Notes: generated by a model from the sequence alone, not told the origin. 46,661 nt of DNA from JAJYSO01 sp964451785 (GCA_964451785.1 CAYVJG010000021.1:1-46661); one strand, 5' to 3'. Counted from the first letter of the stretch, positions 35,542-44,930 are shown. Numbers and translations are program-made.

Positions 35542-35825
35542 AAACTTAACCTAACCAAATCATTCAAATTAACACTTACAATTTAACTCATTTAAACATA
35601 ATCAATTTATTTACAATAGATTACATTTAAAAAATAGCAACAAAAGATCGTGTAAATATTTTAGTTAAAATATCATAAACTTTAACATTACATAAAAATT
35701 TAGCTTCAAAACGAGTTATCTGCGCTGTTTACAAACTCTTAAATAAATTGCAATAAAGCCTATTAATTAGATTATTTATCGGTACAATAGGTTAATAAAA
35801 ATAACTTAATCTAATTTTAACAGAA
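35542..35825. other. AT-rich spacer, no gene
   Basis: Between the susC promoter and the end of the GT9 gene. No ORF, repeat or clear terminator hairpin was recognised. Confidence 0.5.
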
Positions 35826-36863
35826 TTAAGCAGTATGTATACATTTGAGAATTGACTGAGGAGAAATACTATGCATAGCGTCTTCGTAACCCGGTTGGTT
35901 TTTATTGCCAAAAACAGAAGTTGGAATAAGCGGAAATTTTTCTAAATCAGGGGTGAGTTGCAAGTGTTTAGGCTGTTGAAAAGGCGCAAAACCGGCATAA
36001 GGATGGGTTTGTCCCCAAAGGGTAATTACCGGCACTTCATATAAAGCTGCTAAATGGCCATTGCCACTGTCCATGGCTAACATTATATCTAGATTAGCAA
36101 TCAGTTTTAATTCATCTTTAAATGCCAATTTTCCTGCGGCGTTACAAACCGAATTAAATTCTTGTTCGAGCAGGTTGAGCTGTTCAATTTCGCGTTGGCC
36201 TCCGCCAAACAAAATGATTTTAAACTGATTTTCGCGATCGAGTTCAGCAATTACTTCACGCATCAAATCTAAAGGGTAAGTTTTAGACTGATGAGCTGCA
36301 AAAGGTGCTATTCCTATCCATTTTTGGGTTGAATTACCTACTCTATCTCGAATAGATTCAGTCAGTTCAGGACGATTTATTTTAATTTTCTCCTCTAATC
36401 GCAATGGATAGCCTAAAGCATCAAACACATCAGCATAGCGCTGTGGTGTTGTTTTTAGAGGTTTAAACACCTTATTTTCTATACGCGTTAGTGCTTTCTT
36501 TTCGGCGCGTCCTTTATCTATTTTTGCCACATTAACACCTGCTAATTTAAACACGGTATCTATAATTTGGCTGCGCAAGACATTGTGTAAATCGGCAACA
36601 GCATCAAAACGCATGGCTTTAAGTTGCCAAGCCAATTTTAAAATTCCCCAAAAACCTTTGTGTTTTCCTTTGGTATCAGCCACTAAGACTTCAATATTGG
36701 GAATCGTTTCAAAAATAGGTTTAAAGAAAGGCTTGGTCAAAACCGTTATTTTAAGTTGAGGATAGGTATTTAATAAACGCCTTAGCACAGGAACAACCAT
36801 AGCACAATCGCCCATGGCGGATAAACGAACAACTAAAATATGATGAGAATATTGAACAGGCAT
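35826..36863 (-). CDS. Glycosyltransferase family 9 (heptosyltransferase-like)
   Basis: 345 residues. GT-B fold enzyme of the ADP-heptose:LPS heptosyltransferase family, probably adding a sugar to the lipopolysaccharide core or lipid A-linked glycan at the inner membrane. N-terminal motif HILVVRLSAMGDCAMVVPVLRRL (about 8-30), where the family uses a conserved Gly-Asp loop. The C-terminal nucleotide-sugar half has GIAPFAAHQSKTYPLDLM, IILFGGGQREIEQL (about 215-230), the ANLDIMLAMDSGNGHLAALY motif (about 254-273, AMDSG/H for donor phosphates) and VPVITLWGQTHPYAGF. No signal peptide. Stand-alone gene, not clustered with other LPS genes here. Confidence 0.93.
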   Translation of the reverse strand: MPVQYSHHILVVRLSAMGDCAMVVPVLRRLLNTYPQLKITVLTKPFFKPIFETIPNIEVLVADTKGKHKGFWGILKLAWQLKAMRFDAVADLHNVLRSQIIDTVFKLAGVNVAKIDKGRAEKKALTRIENKVFKPLKTTPQRYADVFDALGYPLRLEEKIKINRPELTESIRDRVGNSTQKWIGIAPFAAHQSKTYPLDLMREVIAELDRENQFKIILFGGGQREIEQLNLLEQEFNSVCNAAGKLAFKDELKLIANLDIMLAMDSGNGHLAALYEVPVITLWGQTHPYAGFAPFQQPKHLQLTPDLEKFPLIPTSVFGNKNQPGYEDAMHSISPQSILKCIHTA

Positions 36864-37065
36864 TTTTTCTTTTTTTACGTTGCAATATAAAACTATTCTA
36901 GAGCAATATCGCCTTTTGACAACAACCGTTTACAAACAAGTTATTAGCAATCAACTCATTTACAGTATCTGTTTAAGAGGCAAATAATGATAGTGTGCGG
37001 TGATTTTTTTCAAAATTGACAAACAATAATTACCTTTGCGATACTTAATTATAATTTTATAGAAT

Positions 37066-37824
37066 ATGTCCGGACATAGTAAATGGTCAACCATTAAACG
37101 TAAAAAAGGAGCTTTAGATGCCAAACGTGCTAAGCAATTTACGAAAGCGATCAAAGAAATCAACATAGCCATTAAAGAAGGTGGTGGTCCGGATCCTGAT
37201 GCCAACCCCTCATTGCGTAGTGCTATTGCCAATGCTAAGGGCTTGAATATGCCTAAAGATAATATTCAACGCGCTATCAAAAAAGCAAGTGGAGCTGATG
37301 CTGAAAACTATGAAGAAGTAAACTTTGAAGGCTACGGTCCTCACGGGATTGCCTTTTTTGTTGAATGTACTACTGATAATACCAACCGTACGGTCGCTAA
37401 TGTGCGTGCCATTTTTTCAAAAGCCAACGGCAGTTTAGGTAAAAATGGTTCACTTGAATTTTTATTTGACCGCAAAGGTGTGTTTACCATTGAAGCAAAA
37501 CAAATAAAAACTGATATTGAAGAATTAGAATTAGAGCTGATTGAAAGCGGTTTAGAATCTATTGAACAAGAAGAAGAGGTTATCAAAATCTACACGGCTT
37601 TTACTGATTTTGGCATCCTACAATCCGCTTTAGAAGAGCGAGGTATAGAAGTTAAAAATTCTAAACTAGAGCGCATTCCACTAAACACTATTGCGCTACC
37701 TGTTGATCAAGCTAAAGCTATACTCGATTTAGAAGAGAAGTTCGACGACGACGACGATGTGCAAAATGTTTTTCACAATTTAGAAATTACAGACGAATTG
37801 ATGGAAGCTTTAGAAAACGAATAA
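37066..37824 (+). CDS. yebC: YebC/PmpR/TACO1 family protein
   Basis: 252 residues, slightly longer than the usual 240-248. The highly conserved N-terminus MSGHSKWSTIKRKKGALDAKRAK and the core GGPDPDANPSLRSAIANAKGLNMPKDNI are diagnostic. FEGYGPHGIAFFVECTTDN and the acidic C-terminal domain (LEEKFDDDDDVQNVFHNLE) complete it. The family was long annotated as a transcriptional regulator. Other work links YebC/TACO1 proteins to the ribosome and to translation of proline-rich stretches, so the precise role should be read as open. Single gene, convergent with the antiporter gene and sharing a terminator with it. Confidence 0.97.
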   Translation: MSGHSKWSTIKRKKGALDAKRAKQFTKAIKEINIAIKEGGGPDPDANPSLRSAIANAKGLNMPKDNIQRAIKKASGADAENYEEVNFEGYGPHGIAFFVECTTDNTNRTVANVRAIFSKANGSLGKNGSLEFLFDRKGVFTIEAKQIKTDIEELELELIESGLESIEQEEEVIKIYTAFTDFGILQSALEERGIEVKNSKLERIPLNTIALPVDQAKAILDLEEKFDDDDDVQNVFHNLEITDELMEALENE

Positions 37825-37844
37825 ATTTTTTTCTAATTCGTAAA

Positions 37845-37886
37845 AATAAGAAGAGGGATTCAATTTGTTGAATCCCTCTTCTTATT
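37845..37886. terminator. Bidirectional terminator between yebC and the antiporter gene
   Basis: Perfect 19-bp stem AATAAGAAGAGGGATTCAA (37845-37863) / TTGAATCCCTCTTCTTATT (37868-37886) with a 4-nt loop. T-rich sequence follows in both directions. Confidence 0.9.
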
Positions 37887-37905
37887 TATATAACACCTCG
37901 CTTAT

Positions 37906-39933
37906 TTATTCAGGATAAATAGCAATTTTACTAAGGTCAGGATAGCGACGCTCAATTTTACCCGGTAGTTTTTCAATGTGTCTAATGTGTGATACATATC
38001 CCTTACGCGCACTGACTACTACTAATATATCTGTCAACTTAATAGCCGAATCTAGAGTAAAGAAATGATCCCAATCTGTGAATGTATTATAAGTCACTGA
38101 AACATTTAATTTGTAATTATCAATAAAGCGCTCAATAGCTAATTGTGTTTTATCAGAACAATTTATCGTTATAGGAATAGATAACTCAGCAGAAAGTTTA
38201 GTAATTTTATTCATCCACACCACAAAGCCTTCCTCAAATTCAGCGTTAGGTAAAACCACAATAAACAAGCGATTGTGATTAATCAAGGGATTAGGAAAAT
38301 CACAGATAAACAGTGTTTTCTTAGTAAGAGAGATAATACTATCCATCTTATCACCGATTAACTTATCGATAAATCCTGCTTTTTGTGGCCAGCCTAAAAA
38401 GACCATATTAGTCATTAGCTCACGTGCAGTACGGGCTATTCCACTAGCAGCATTAGGGTCAATTGTAGCTTTGACATTAACTTCAATTTCAGAAGCCTGA
38501 ACTTCTTTTACAACAGATTCTAAGCGTTGACGTGCCTGTAAAATACATTTTTCAGCTTCATCATTATTAGGAACAACTGTCAAGAGATTAATGGGGTTAT
38601 TAGAGTTTTTATCTTTTACAAAAGCGGCAAAATTGAGCATTTTTTCAATATTAATCATATTGGCAATAGGCATCAAAATGCGTTCTTTATCAAGAGGTTC
38701 TTCATCGAGTTCATCGGCTTCATCTCTAATCACATCTTTAGCGGCTTTTTCAGTAACAAAGGAGGCGACAATACAGGCTACTAAAATTAAAATAACCGTG
38801 CCATTTAAAATATTGTCATTAATAATTCCAGCTTCGTGCCCTACCATAATTACAGCTAAAGTGGCGGCAGCATGCGCACTACTCAATCCAAAAATCAGAT
38901 TGCGTTGTGCCTTAGAAAATTTAAATACTAACTGTGTGATATAAGCCGCTAACCACTTGCCTATTAAAGCGACTACCGTTAATGTTCCTGCAATAATTAA
39001 CGCCATCCAACCGCTAGTGATCACACTGATATCCACAATCATTCCTACACCAATCATAAAGAAAGGAATAAATAATGAGTTACCTATAAACTCAACACGA
39101 TTCATCAAAGTTGAAGAGTGTGGAATGAGTTTATTGAGCGCCAATCCGGCAAAGAACGCACCAATAATAGCTTCTAAACCAGCTATTTCAGCCAAGAATG
39201 CAGCTAAAAATACCACGGCTAACACAAATACATAATGCGAGTGTTTTTCGCTTGAAAAGGTTTCAAAAAACCATTTAGCTAAACGCGGAATCACTAAAAA
39301 CATAAAGGCTGAAAATAGGGTTATACCTATTGCTAATTGAATCCAAAATTCTTGTGTTAATCCACCGTTATGAGAACCTAAGATTACGGCCAACAATATC
39401 AATACAGCCGTATCAGTCAAGATAGTAGCCCCTACAGTCACCGCTACCGCTACGTTTTTAGCAACCCCTAATTTACTAACTATTGGATAAGTCACCAGGG
39501 TATGCGTTGAAAACATACAAGCGGTTAAAAATGCCGTTTCAAAAGTAAAATGTGGATCACCAATACTCAACAAATAATAACAAACCGGAAAACCTATTGC
39601 AAGTGGAATGATAAAAGTAAAAAAACCAAACAACAAGCTCTTATTGCGGTGAGCTTTAAACAAATTGAGGTCTAACTCTAAACCCGCAATAAACATGATA
39701 TATAGCAGTCCAATGGTTGAAAATATTTCAATTTGATCGTGTTCAATCAAATGTAATCCATCAGGACCAATAATAATTCCTGATATAATCAGGCCTATAA
39801 TCCCAGGTACCCTAATTTTCTTTAATAAAATAGGGGCCAACAAAACGATAAACAGAATTAATGAAAAGACTAAAATCGGACTGTGTAGAGGTAATTGGAA
39901 TTCTTCTGCTAAATGGTTAAGAAAGTTTTCCAT
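37906..39933 (-). CDS. CPA2-family cation:proton antiporter with C-terminal USP-like domain
   Basis: 675 residues. The membrane domain (about 20-400, 12-13 helices) is of the Na+/H+ exchanger (KefB/NhaS3/GerN) type: KKIRVPGIIGLIISGIIIGPDGL (about 39-61), LYIMFIAGLELDLNLF (about 76-91), THTLVTYPIVSKLGVAKN, ILTDTAVLILL (helix 5 region with the ion-binding Asp) and EAIIGAFFAGLALNKLIP. The cytoplasmic C-terminal portion (about 420-675) resembles tandem universal-stress-protein modules rather than a TrkA-N/KTN domain (RILMPIANMINIEKMLNFAAF; NLLTVVP). A role in sodium or potassium and pH homeostasis is likely, ion specificity unknown. Confidence 0.93.
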   Translation of the reverse strand: MENFLNHLAEEFQLPLHSPILVFSLILFIVLLAPILLKKIRVPGIIGLIISGIIIGPDGLHLIEHDQIEIFSTIGLLYIMFIAGLELDLNLFKAHRNKSLLFGFFTFIIPLAIGFPVCYYLLSIGDPHFTFETAFLTACMFSTHTLVTYPIVSKLGVAKNVAVAVTVGATILTDTAVLILLAVILGSHNGGLTQEFWIQLAIGITLFSAFMFLVIPRLAKWFFETFSSEKHSHYVFVLAVVFLAAFLAEIAGLEAIIGAFFAGLALNKLIPHSSTLMNRVEFIGNSLFIPFFMIGVGMIVDISVITSGWMALIIAGTLTVVALIGKWLAAYITQLVFKFSKAQRNLIFGLSSAHAAATLAVIMVGHEAGIINDNILNGTVILILVACIVASFVTEKAAKDVIRDEADELDEEPLDKERILMPIANMINIEKMLNFAAFVKDKNSNNPINLLTVVPNNDEAEKCILQARQRLESVVKEVQASEIEVNVKATIDPNAASGIARTARELMTNMVFLGWPQKAGFIDKLIGDKMDSIISLTKKTLFICDFPNPLINHNRLFIVVLPNAEFEEGFVVWMNKITKLSAELSIPITINCSDKTQLAIERFIDNYKLNVSVTYNTFTDWDHFFTLDSAIKLTDILVVVSARKGYVSHIRHIEKLPGKIERRYPDLSKIAIYPE

Positions 39934-40105
39934 TCCAAATGTTTAGTGTTAAGCGGATAAAAATAGAAAAATTGTCAAAAACTACAACTTTAATTATAAA
40001 AAAAATCGTCTTTTATCCTGCTAAAAGTTAAAGAATAAAAGTATTAAAAAAGATTGAAATTTACTTTCACTTTATTTAGTAATTTGCAATTCAAATTAAA
40101 AACGC

Positions 40106-40972
40106 ATGAAAATATATCCTATTGAAGCCGGCAATTTTAAGCTAGATGGTGGCGCCATGTTTGGTGTGGTTCCTAAAAGCTTATGGTCACGTACCAATCC
40201 GGCTGATGCTAACAATATGATTGATATTGCCGCGCGCTGTATGCTCATTGAAGATGGCAATCGACTGATTTTAATTGACAATGGTATGGGTGATAAACAA
40301 TCTGAAAAATTTTTTAGTTACTACTATATGTGGGGCGATCACTCTATTGATAAGTCTTTAAAAAAATATGGTTTTCATCGCGATGATATTACTGACGTGT
40401 TTATGACGCACCTCCATTTTGACCACTGTGGAGGTAGTGTGCAGTGGAATAAAGACCATACAGGTTATGAACCCGCGTTTAAAAATGCACGGTTTTGGAC
40501 TAATCACGACCACTGGCTGTGGGCTACAAATCCCAATGCACGTGAAAAGGCTTCTTTCTTGAAAGAAAATTTATTGCCCATGCACGACAGCGGCCAACTC
40601 AGTTTTATCAATCGACAAGACAATCAAAAATTCCAAGCTATATCTGAATTAGGATTTGACGCCTTGTTTGTCGATGGTCATACGGATAAACAAATGATTC
40701 CGCACATTCAATATCAAGGCAAAACACTGGTATTTGCTGCTGATTTGCTTCCTACCGTTGGGCACATTCCACTTCCTTACGTAATGGGATATGACACCAG
40801 ACCTCTACTCACTTTATCTGAAAAAAGGCAATTTTTAAAAACTGCTGCTGATAAAAACTACTATCTTTTCCTAGAACACGATGCTCACAACGAGATTATT
40901 ACAGTAAAACATACTGAAAAAGGTGTTCGTCTCGATAAAATATATACATTTGACTCTCTATTTAATTCATAA
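40106..40972 (+). CDS. MBL-fold metallo-hydrolase
   Basis: 288 residues, no signal peptide. Metallo-beta-lactamase fold hydrolase with the dinuclear zinc motif THLHFDHCGG (His102, His104, Asp106, His107), a further site FVDGHTDKQMIPHIQYQG (His at about 191), AADLLPTVGH (Asp about 214) and a C-terminal FLEHDAH (His about 257). The N-terminal part VVPKSLWSRTNPAD and RCMLIEDGNRLILIDNGMGDK resembles quorum-quenching-lactonase-like or methyl-parathion-hydrolase-like members, but the substrate is not deducible. The S8 protease gene follows after 7 bp, so both are probably co-transcribed. Confidence 0.92.
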   Translation: MKIYPIEAGNFKLDGGAMFGVVPKSLWSRTNPADANNMIDIAARCMLIEDGNRLILIDNGMGDKQSEKFFSYYYMWGDHSIDKSLKKYGFHRDDITDVFMTHLHFDHCGGSVQWNKDHTGYEPAFKNARFWTNHDHWLWATNPNAREKASFLKENLLPMHDSGQLSFINRQDNQKFQAISELGFDALFVDGHTDKQMIPHIQYQGKTLVFAADLLPTVGHIPLPYVMGYDTRPLLTLSEKRQFLKTAADKNYYLFLEHDAHNEIITVKHTEKGVRLDKIYTFDSLFNS

Positions 40973-40979
40973 TTCAACT

Positions 40980-42662
40980 ATGAGAAAACCAGTTCTAAAA
41001 TTAACTCTTGCCTCACTGGCTGTTGCCGGTATATTCACCAGCTGTGGTCCAGCGCTAAATTTAAAATCAGTAAAACCTCTTGCTCAGGATATATCTAACA
41101 TGCCTGAAAAACAGGGCGAGCTCAGTCAGTCTCAACTTAAAGATTGGCCTGAAATGGGAATCTACACAGACACTGTACCGGGGATGAGCGTTGAGAAAGC
41201 TTATCGCGAAATCATCAAAAACAACAAAGGCAAACAAGTTATTGTAGCTGTATTAGATGCCGGAGTTGATATTGATCACGAAGATTTAAAAGATGTCATC
41301 TGGACTAACCCGAAAGAAAAACCGGGCAATGGTATTGACGATGACAAAAACGGTTATATCGATGATATTCACGGCTGGAATTTCTTAGGTGATGCGGTTC
41401 ATGAAAACCTTGAAATGACCCGTATTTTAAAAGTTTTAAAACCTAAATATGACGGTAAAACTGCAGATCAAATAAGTGCCGATAACAAAGCTGAATTTGA
41501 ACTTTATCAACACGCTCTTGAAGAATACAATTTAAAATTAGCCGATGCTGAACGTGGAAAAGCACGTTTTGAACAACTCAAATCACATATAGATAAAGCA
41601 ATTTCTATTCTAAAAGAACACACTGAAAGTGATGTTTTAGATTTAGAAACTATCAAAGCCATTAATGCCAATACTGATGAAGTTAAAGGGGTGAAATCAA
41701 TGATGGTAGTTATGCTTGAACGCTCAGGTGCTGACAATGCCCAAAGTATTGCTGATCAAATTAATGATGCTTACAACTACTTCAGCAACCAATTGAAATA
41801 TCATCTCAATCTTGACTTTAACGGTCGCGCTATAGTTGGTGACGATGTTAATGATATCACAGATACTAACTACGGTAACAATGATGTTGATGGGCCAACA
41901 GCAGACGAAGAAGATGTGATGCACGGTACGCATGTAGCCGGTATTATTGCCGCTGTACGCAATAACGGTATAGGTATGAATGGTGTTGCTAAAAACGTCA
42001 AAATTATGGCTATTCGCGCCGTTCCTGATGGTGATGAGTACGATAAAGACATCGCTTTAGGTATTCGCTATGCGGTTGACAATGGCGCTAAGGTTATCAA
42101 TATGAGTTTTGGTAAATATTATTCAACGCATCCTGATTGGGTAGTTGACGCCATTAAATATGCTGCTAAACACGATGTTCTTCTTGTTAAAGCTGCCGGA
42201 AACGAAGGCATCAATCTCGATGAAAAACGCGCTTATCCAAATGATCAATGGCCGGGACAAGAAACAGAAATTGCTGATAATGTTATCACTATTGGCGCTT
42301 TAAATCCAGAGTATGGCGAGTTGCTTGTTGCACCATTTTCTAACTACGGAAAAACAAATGTAGATGTCTTTTCACCAGGTGTAAAAATCTACTCTACGAC
42401 GCCTTTAAACCACTATGAATTTTTACAAGGAACTTCTATGGCTGCTCCTGAAGTTGCCGGAATTGCTGCTGTAATCCGTTCATATTTTCCTAAATTGAGC
42501 GCTGCTCAAGTTAAAGAAGTGATTATGAAAAGTGGCTTAACGACTACTAAAGAAGTGGTACTTGGCGGCGATGCTAATGACACTAAACCATTTAATCAGG
42601 TATCTGTATCCGGAAAAATGGCTAACCTTTATAACGCTTTAATTTTAGCTAGTAAAATGTAA
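40980..42662 (+). CDS. Subtilisin-like (S8) serine protease, lipoprotein, with large insertion
   Basis: 560 residues from the ATG at 40980; an in-frame ATG at 40923 lies inside the previous gene and precedes the signal peptide. Lipobox FTSC (Cys about 22). The catalytic triad is visible: Asp93 in AVLDAGVD, His318 in GTHVAGI, Ser486 in GTSMAAPEVAG, with the oxyanion Asn in KAAGNEG (about 415). The Asp-His distance of 225 residues is far larger than in subtilisin because of a roughly 190-residue, mostly helical and charged insertion (about 125-305). Also present is DDKNGYIDDIHGWNF, which looks calcium-binding. A membrane-anchored surface or periplasmic protease. A terminator follows. Confidence 0.95.
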   Translation: MRKPVLKLTLASLAVAGIFTSCGPALNLKSVKPLAQDISNMPEKQGELSQSQLKDWPEMGIYTDTVPGMSVEKAYREIIKNNKGKQVIVAVLDAGVDIDHEDLKDVIWTNPKEKPGNGIDDDKNGYIDDIHGWNFLGDAVHENLEMTRILKVLKPKYDGKTADQISADNKAEFELYQHALEEYNLKLADAERGKARFEQLKSHIDKAISILKEHTESDVLDLETIKAINANTDEVKGVKSMMVVMLERSGADNAQSIADQINDAYNYFSNQLKYHLNLDFNGRAIVGDDVNDITDTNYGNNDVDGPTADEEDVMHGTHVAGIIAAVRNNGIGMNGVAKNVKIMAIRAVPDGDEYDKDIALGIRYAVDNGAKVINMSFGKYYSTHPDWVVDAIKYAAKHDVLLVKAAGNEGINLDEKRAYPNDQWPGQETEIADNVITIGALNPEYGELLVAPFSNYGKTNVDVFSPGVKIYSTTPLNHYEFLQGTSMAAPEVAGIAAVIRSYFPKLSAAQVKEVIMKSGLTTTKEVVLGGDANDTKPFNQVSVSGKMANLYNALILASKM

Positions 42663-42686
42663 AATTTACCGGCTTTATAAATTGCT

Positions 42687-42722
42687 AAAAGGGCTATTTC
42701 AATGTTTGAGATAGCCCTTTTT
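42687..42722 (+). terminator. Terminator after the S8 protease gene
   Basis: Stem AAGGGCTATTTC (42689-42700) / GAGATAGCCCTT (42708-42719) with one wobble, followed by TTTTATT. Confidence 0.85.
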
Positions 42723-42735
42723 ATTGAAACGTATG

Positions 42736-43006
42736 TTATACCAATTAGAATTATTTTTAAGTCCGATTTATACGGAAATGATTTTTAAAATAGACTAAAT
42801 ATTTTGTCGTTAAAATTTCAAAGGTCAAGGCAAAAAGCACAGGCATAGCCATAGCTATGACGAGCATTTATAACGCAGAGATTTGTAATTTTAACAGGAA
42901 GATTCGTCCATTTTGAATGTCACTTCCGTATTAGAATATTTTTTTATAGGTATAATACCGTGGTTCATAAATTACTAGTACAATGAGACAAAGTCGAAAT
43001 TGGACT
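42736..43006 (+). repeat. 109-nt dispersed repeat interrupted by the MITE-like element
   Basis: The left part 42736-42769 and right part 42932-43006 together correspond to the continuous sequence 46492-46600. After removing the 162-bp insert, the length is 109 nt, the same as the uninterrupted copy, although short compensating indels exist. The right part carries GGTATAATACCG and ATTACTAGTACAATGAGACA. No gene lies in 42663-43054. Confidence 0.8.
42770..42931 (+). mobile_element. MITE-like element, copy B (nested insertion)
   Basis: 162 bp, 161 identical to 13844-14005. Same terminal inverted repeats (ATACGGAAATGA / TCACTTCCGTAT) and internal palindrome. It is inserted inside another dispersed repeat, which defines both of its ends. 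Non-coding. Confidence 0.87.
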
Positions 43007-43054
43007 ATTTAATTTATACATACGGTATAAACACTCTACACTGATCTTTTAGGT

Positions 43055-43534
43055 TTACTCAGTCTCAATAGTTATCTGCTCTTCATTTCCTCTAAACATG
43101 GTGATATGTGGAATACCATCTTCTAGATAACCTTCTCCAACCGGAATAAAATCGTGACTCGCATAAAATTCAATTAGATACTGCTGAGCAGATATCTTTA
43201 TTTCATCAGTTTTAAAGCGTTCTTTAATCGCTTCTATAACCACTTGTAGCAACTTATGTCCTAACCCTAAATAACGGTGCTTATTAGCTACTAAAACACG
43301 TCCTATAGCTGCATCCTTAAAATAGTCTCCCGGCGCAAAAAAACGTGCATAAGCCACCACCTTACGCTTGTGTTTAAGCATAACATGAATAGCTTTTTTA
43401 TCCCTATCATCAATATCTTGATAAAGACAGTTTTGTTCTAAAACAAATATTTCTGAACGCAACTGTAAAATCGTATACAGCTCATTAACAGTAAGACTTT
43501 TAAAGCTTTTAATGGCAACTTTATATTCGTCCAT
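43055..43534 (-). CDS. ElaA-family GNAT N-acetyltransferase
   Basis: 159 residues, cytoplasmic. ElaA-type GNAT features: LYTILQLRSEIFVLEQNCLYQDIDDRD near the N-terminus (about 19-46), HVMLKHKRKVVAYARFF, the acetyl-CoA binding motif GRVLVANKHRYLGLGHKLLQ (about 83-102, family R/Q-x-x-G-x-G/A) and AQQYLIEFYASHDFIPVGEGYLEDGIPHI at the end. The substrate of the family is not established. It begins 17 bp after the CDF transporter gene, so it is likely the third gene of the rpiB operon. Confidence 0.92.
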   Translation of the reverse strand: MDEYKVAIKSFKSLTVNELYTILQLRSEIFVLEQNCLYQDIDDRDKKAIHVMLKHKRKVVAYARFFAPGDYFKDAAIGRVLVANKHRYLGLGHKLLQVVIEAIKERFKTDEIKISAQQYLIEFYASHDFIPVGEGYLEDGIPHITMFRGNEEQITIETE

Positions 43535-43551
43535 CAGCGTATGTAGTAAGT

Positions 43552-44469
43552 TTAATCTTGAACAATTATAGACTTGTTATCGCACTTGTTCAGTTCGGGT
43601 TGTATATTAAAATGATTGATGCCAAAATCTTGTTCTAACACGGCTTCAATTTTAATTAAAATCATATCAAATTCAGATACTTTAACATCTTTTTCCATTT
43701 CTAAATGGGCTTCAAGATGAATTTCATCTTCGTTGAGCAACCAAATATGTACGTGATGCATGTTTTTAACACCTTCTATAGATTTAACATTTTCAACAAT
43801 TTTTTGAATTGAAATGTCATCTGGACTAAATAACATCAAGACTTTAAAAGACGATTTTAACAAATCAATTCCCGCATAAATTAAGTAGCCTCCTATGCAT
43901 AATGTCAATACACTATCCACCCAATAGACTTGAAAATATTTCATCACGACCCCACCAACTAAAACCGCAACTGAGGTAAACATATCGGTGAGTAAGTGTA
44001 TATATGACGAGCGAATATTCATGTTATTCGCACTGCCCTTTTGTAATAAAAGAGCTGAAATTCCATTGCCTATTATAGCGATTAAAGCCAACCAAATGAC
44101 GATAGAACTTTCTATACTTTCAGGAGGTAAAAAGAAGCGTGATACAGATTCGATAATTAAGTAAACCGCCACTACAATTAAGGTGCCCGCATTGACAAAA
44201 GCAGCGATGATTTCGGCGCGTTTATAGCCAAATGTTTTTGAAAAATCAGCTTCGCGCTTGGTGTATTTATTAGCTACATAACTAATAATTAATGTTAACA
44301 CATCGCTAAAATTATGTAACGCATCAGACAGCAAAGCTAAACTTCCACTCCACAACCCACCTATAAATTGAGCGACTGTAATACTGACATTGAGCAGAAG
44401 TGAATAGAAAAGACCCCGGCCAGACATGTTAGTCGAGGTATGATGATGATGGTGATGTTCATGTCCCAT
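43552..44469 (-). CDS. Cation diffusion facilitator (CzcD/ZitB-like zinc exporter)
   Basis: 305 residues. Inner-membrane divalent-cation/proton antiporter. The N-terminus MGHEHHHHHHTS has seven histidines in the first ten residues, a likely metal-binding tail. Six membrane helices lie at about 19-205. The two intramembrane HxxxD metal sites are seen as SDALHNFSDV (about 48-57) and HLLTDMFTSVAVLVG (about 157-171). The cytoplasmic domain (about 210-295) includes IEGVKNMHHVHIWLLNEDEIHLEAHLEM, the usual CDF dimerisation domain. It begins 10 bp after the rpiB stop codon. Confidence 0.95.
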   Translation of the reverse strand: MGHEHHHHHHTSTNMSGRGLFYSLLLNVSITVAQFIGGLWSGSLALLSDALHNFSDVLTLIISYVANKYTKREADFSKTFGYKRAEIIAAFVNAGTLIVVAVYLIIESVSRFFLPPESIESSIVIWLALIAIIGNGISALLLQKGSANNMNIRSSYIHLLTDMFTSVAVLVGGVVMKYFQVYWVDSVLTLCIGGYLIYAGIDLLKSSFKVLMLFSPDDISIQKIVENVKSIEGVKNMHHVHIWLLNEDEIHLEAHLEMEKDVKVSEFDMILIKIEAVLEQDFGINHFNIQPELNKCDNKSIIVQD

Positions 44470-44479
44470 AGGTCTTATT

Positions 44480-44908
44480 TTAACATTTCATCTTATCAAT
44501 GCGACGTTCATGACGACCGCCTTCAAAGCTTGTTTTAACAAAAACATCAACCATTTGTAAGGCTGTTTCTAAGTCTACAAATCGCGCTGGTATACTTATT
44601 ATATTAGCATTATTATGCTGACGAGCTAAAGCTGCCAATTCTGTATTCCAACACAATGCACAGCGAATGTCTTGATGTTTATTAGCTGTCATGGCTGCAC
44701 CATTACCACTACCACACAAGACAATTCCTAAATCGACTTCCTTTTTTTCTACTGCTGCAGCTACGGGATGAATAAAATCAGGGTAATCTACACTGTCATC
44801 TGTGTCTGTACCAAAATTTGTTGTACTAATTCCCTCTTGTTCAAGTTTTTCTACAATGGCCTTTTTATAAGCTGTTGCAGCATGATCGTTACCTATTGCT
44901 ATTTTCAT
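44480..44908 (-). CDS. rpiB: Ribose 5-phosphate isomerase B
   Basis: 142 residues. Interconverts ribose 5-phosphate and ribulose 5-phosphate in the pentose phosphate pathway. RpiB/LacAB motifs are present: IAIGNDHAATAYKK at the N-terminus (the usual SDHAG appears as NDHAA), DYPDFIHPVA, the catalytic Cys65 in VLCGSGNGAAMTANKH, RCALCWN and ARQHNNANIISIPARF. It heads a three-gene leftward operon with the CDF transporter (10-bp gap) and ElaA (17-bp gap). Confidence 0.97.
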   Translation of the reverse strand: MKIAIGNDHAATAYKKAIVEKLEQEGISTTNFGTDTDDSVDYPDFIHPVAAAVEKKEVDLGIVLCGSGNGAAMTANKHQDIRCALCWNTELAALARQHNNANIISIPARFVDLETALQMVDVFVKTSFEGGRHERRIDKMKC

Positions 44909-44930
44909 GAGTATAATTTATATGATTCAA

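Noticed and set aside
38591..39235. Rightward ORFs of 117 and 92 codons opposite the antiporter gene
   Set aside because: Antisense shadows of membrane helices in a well-supported gene.
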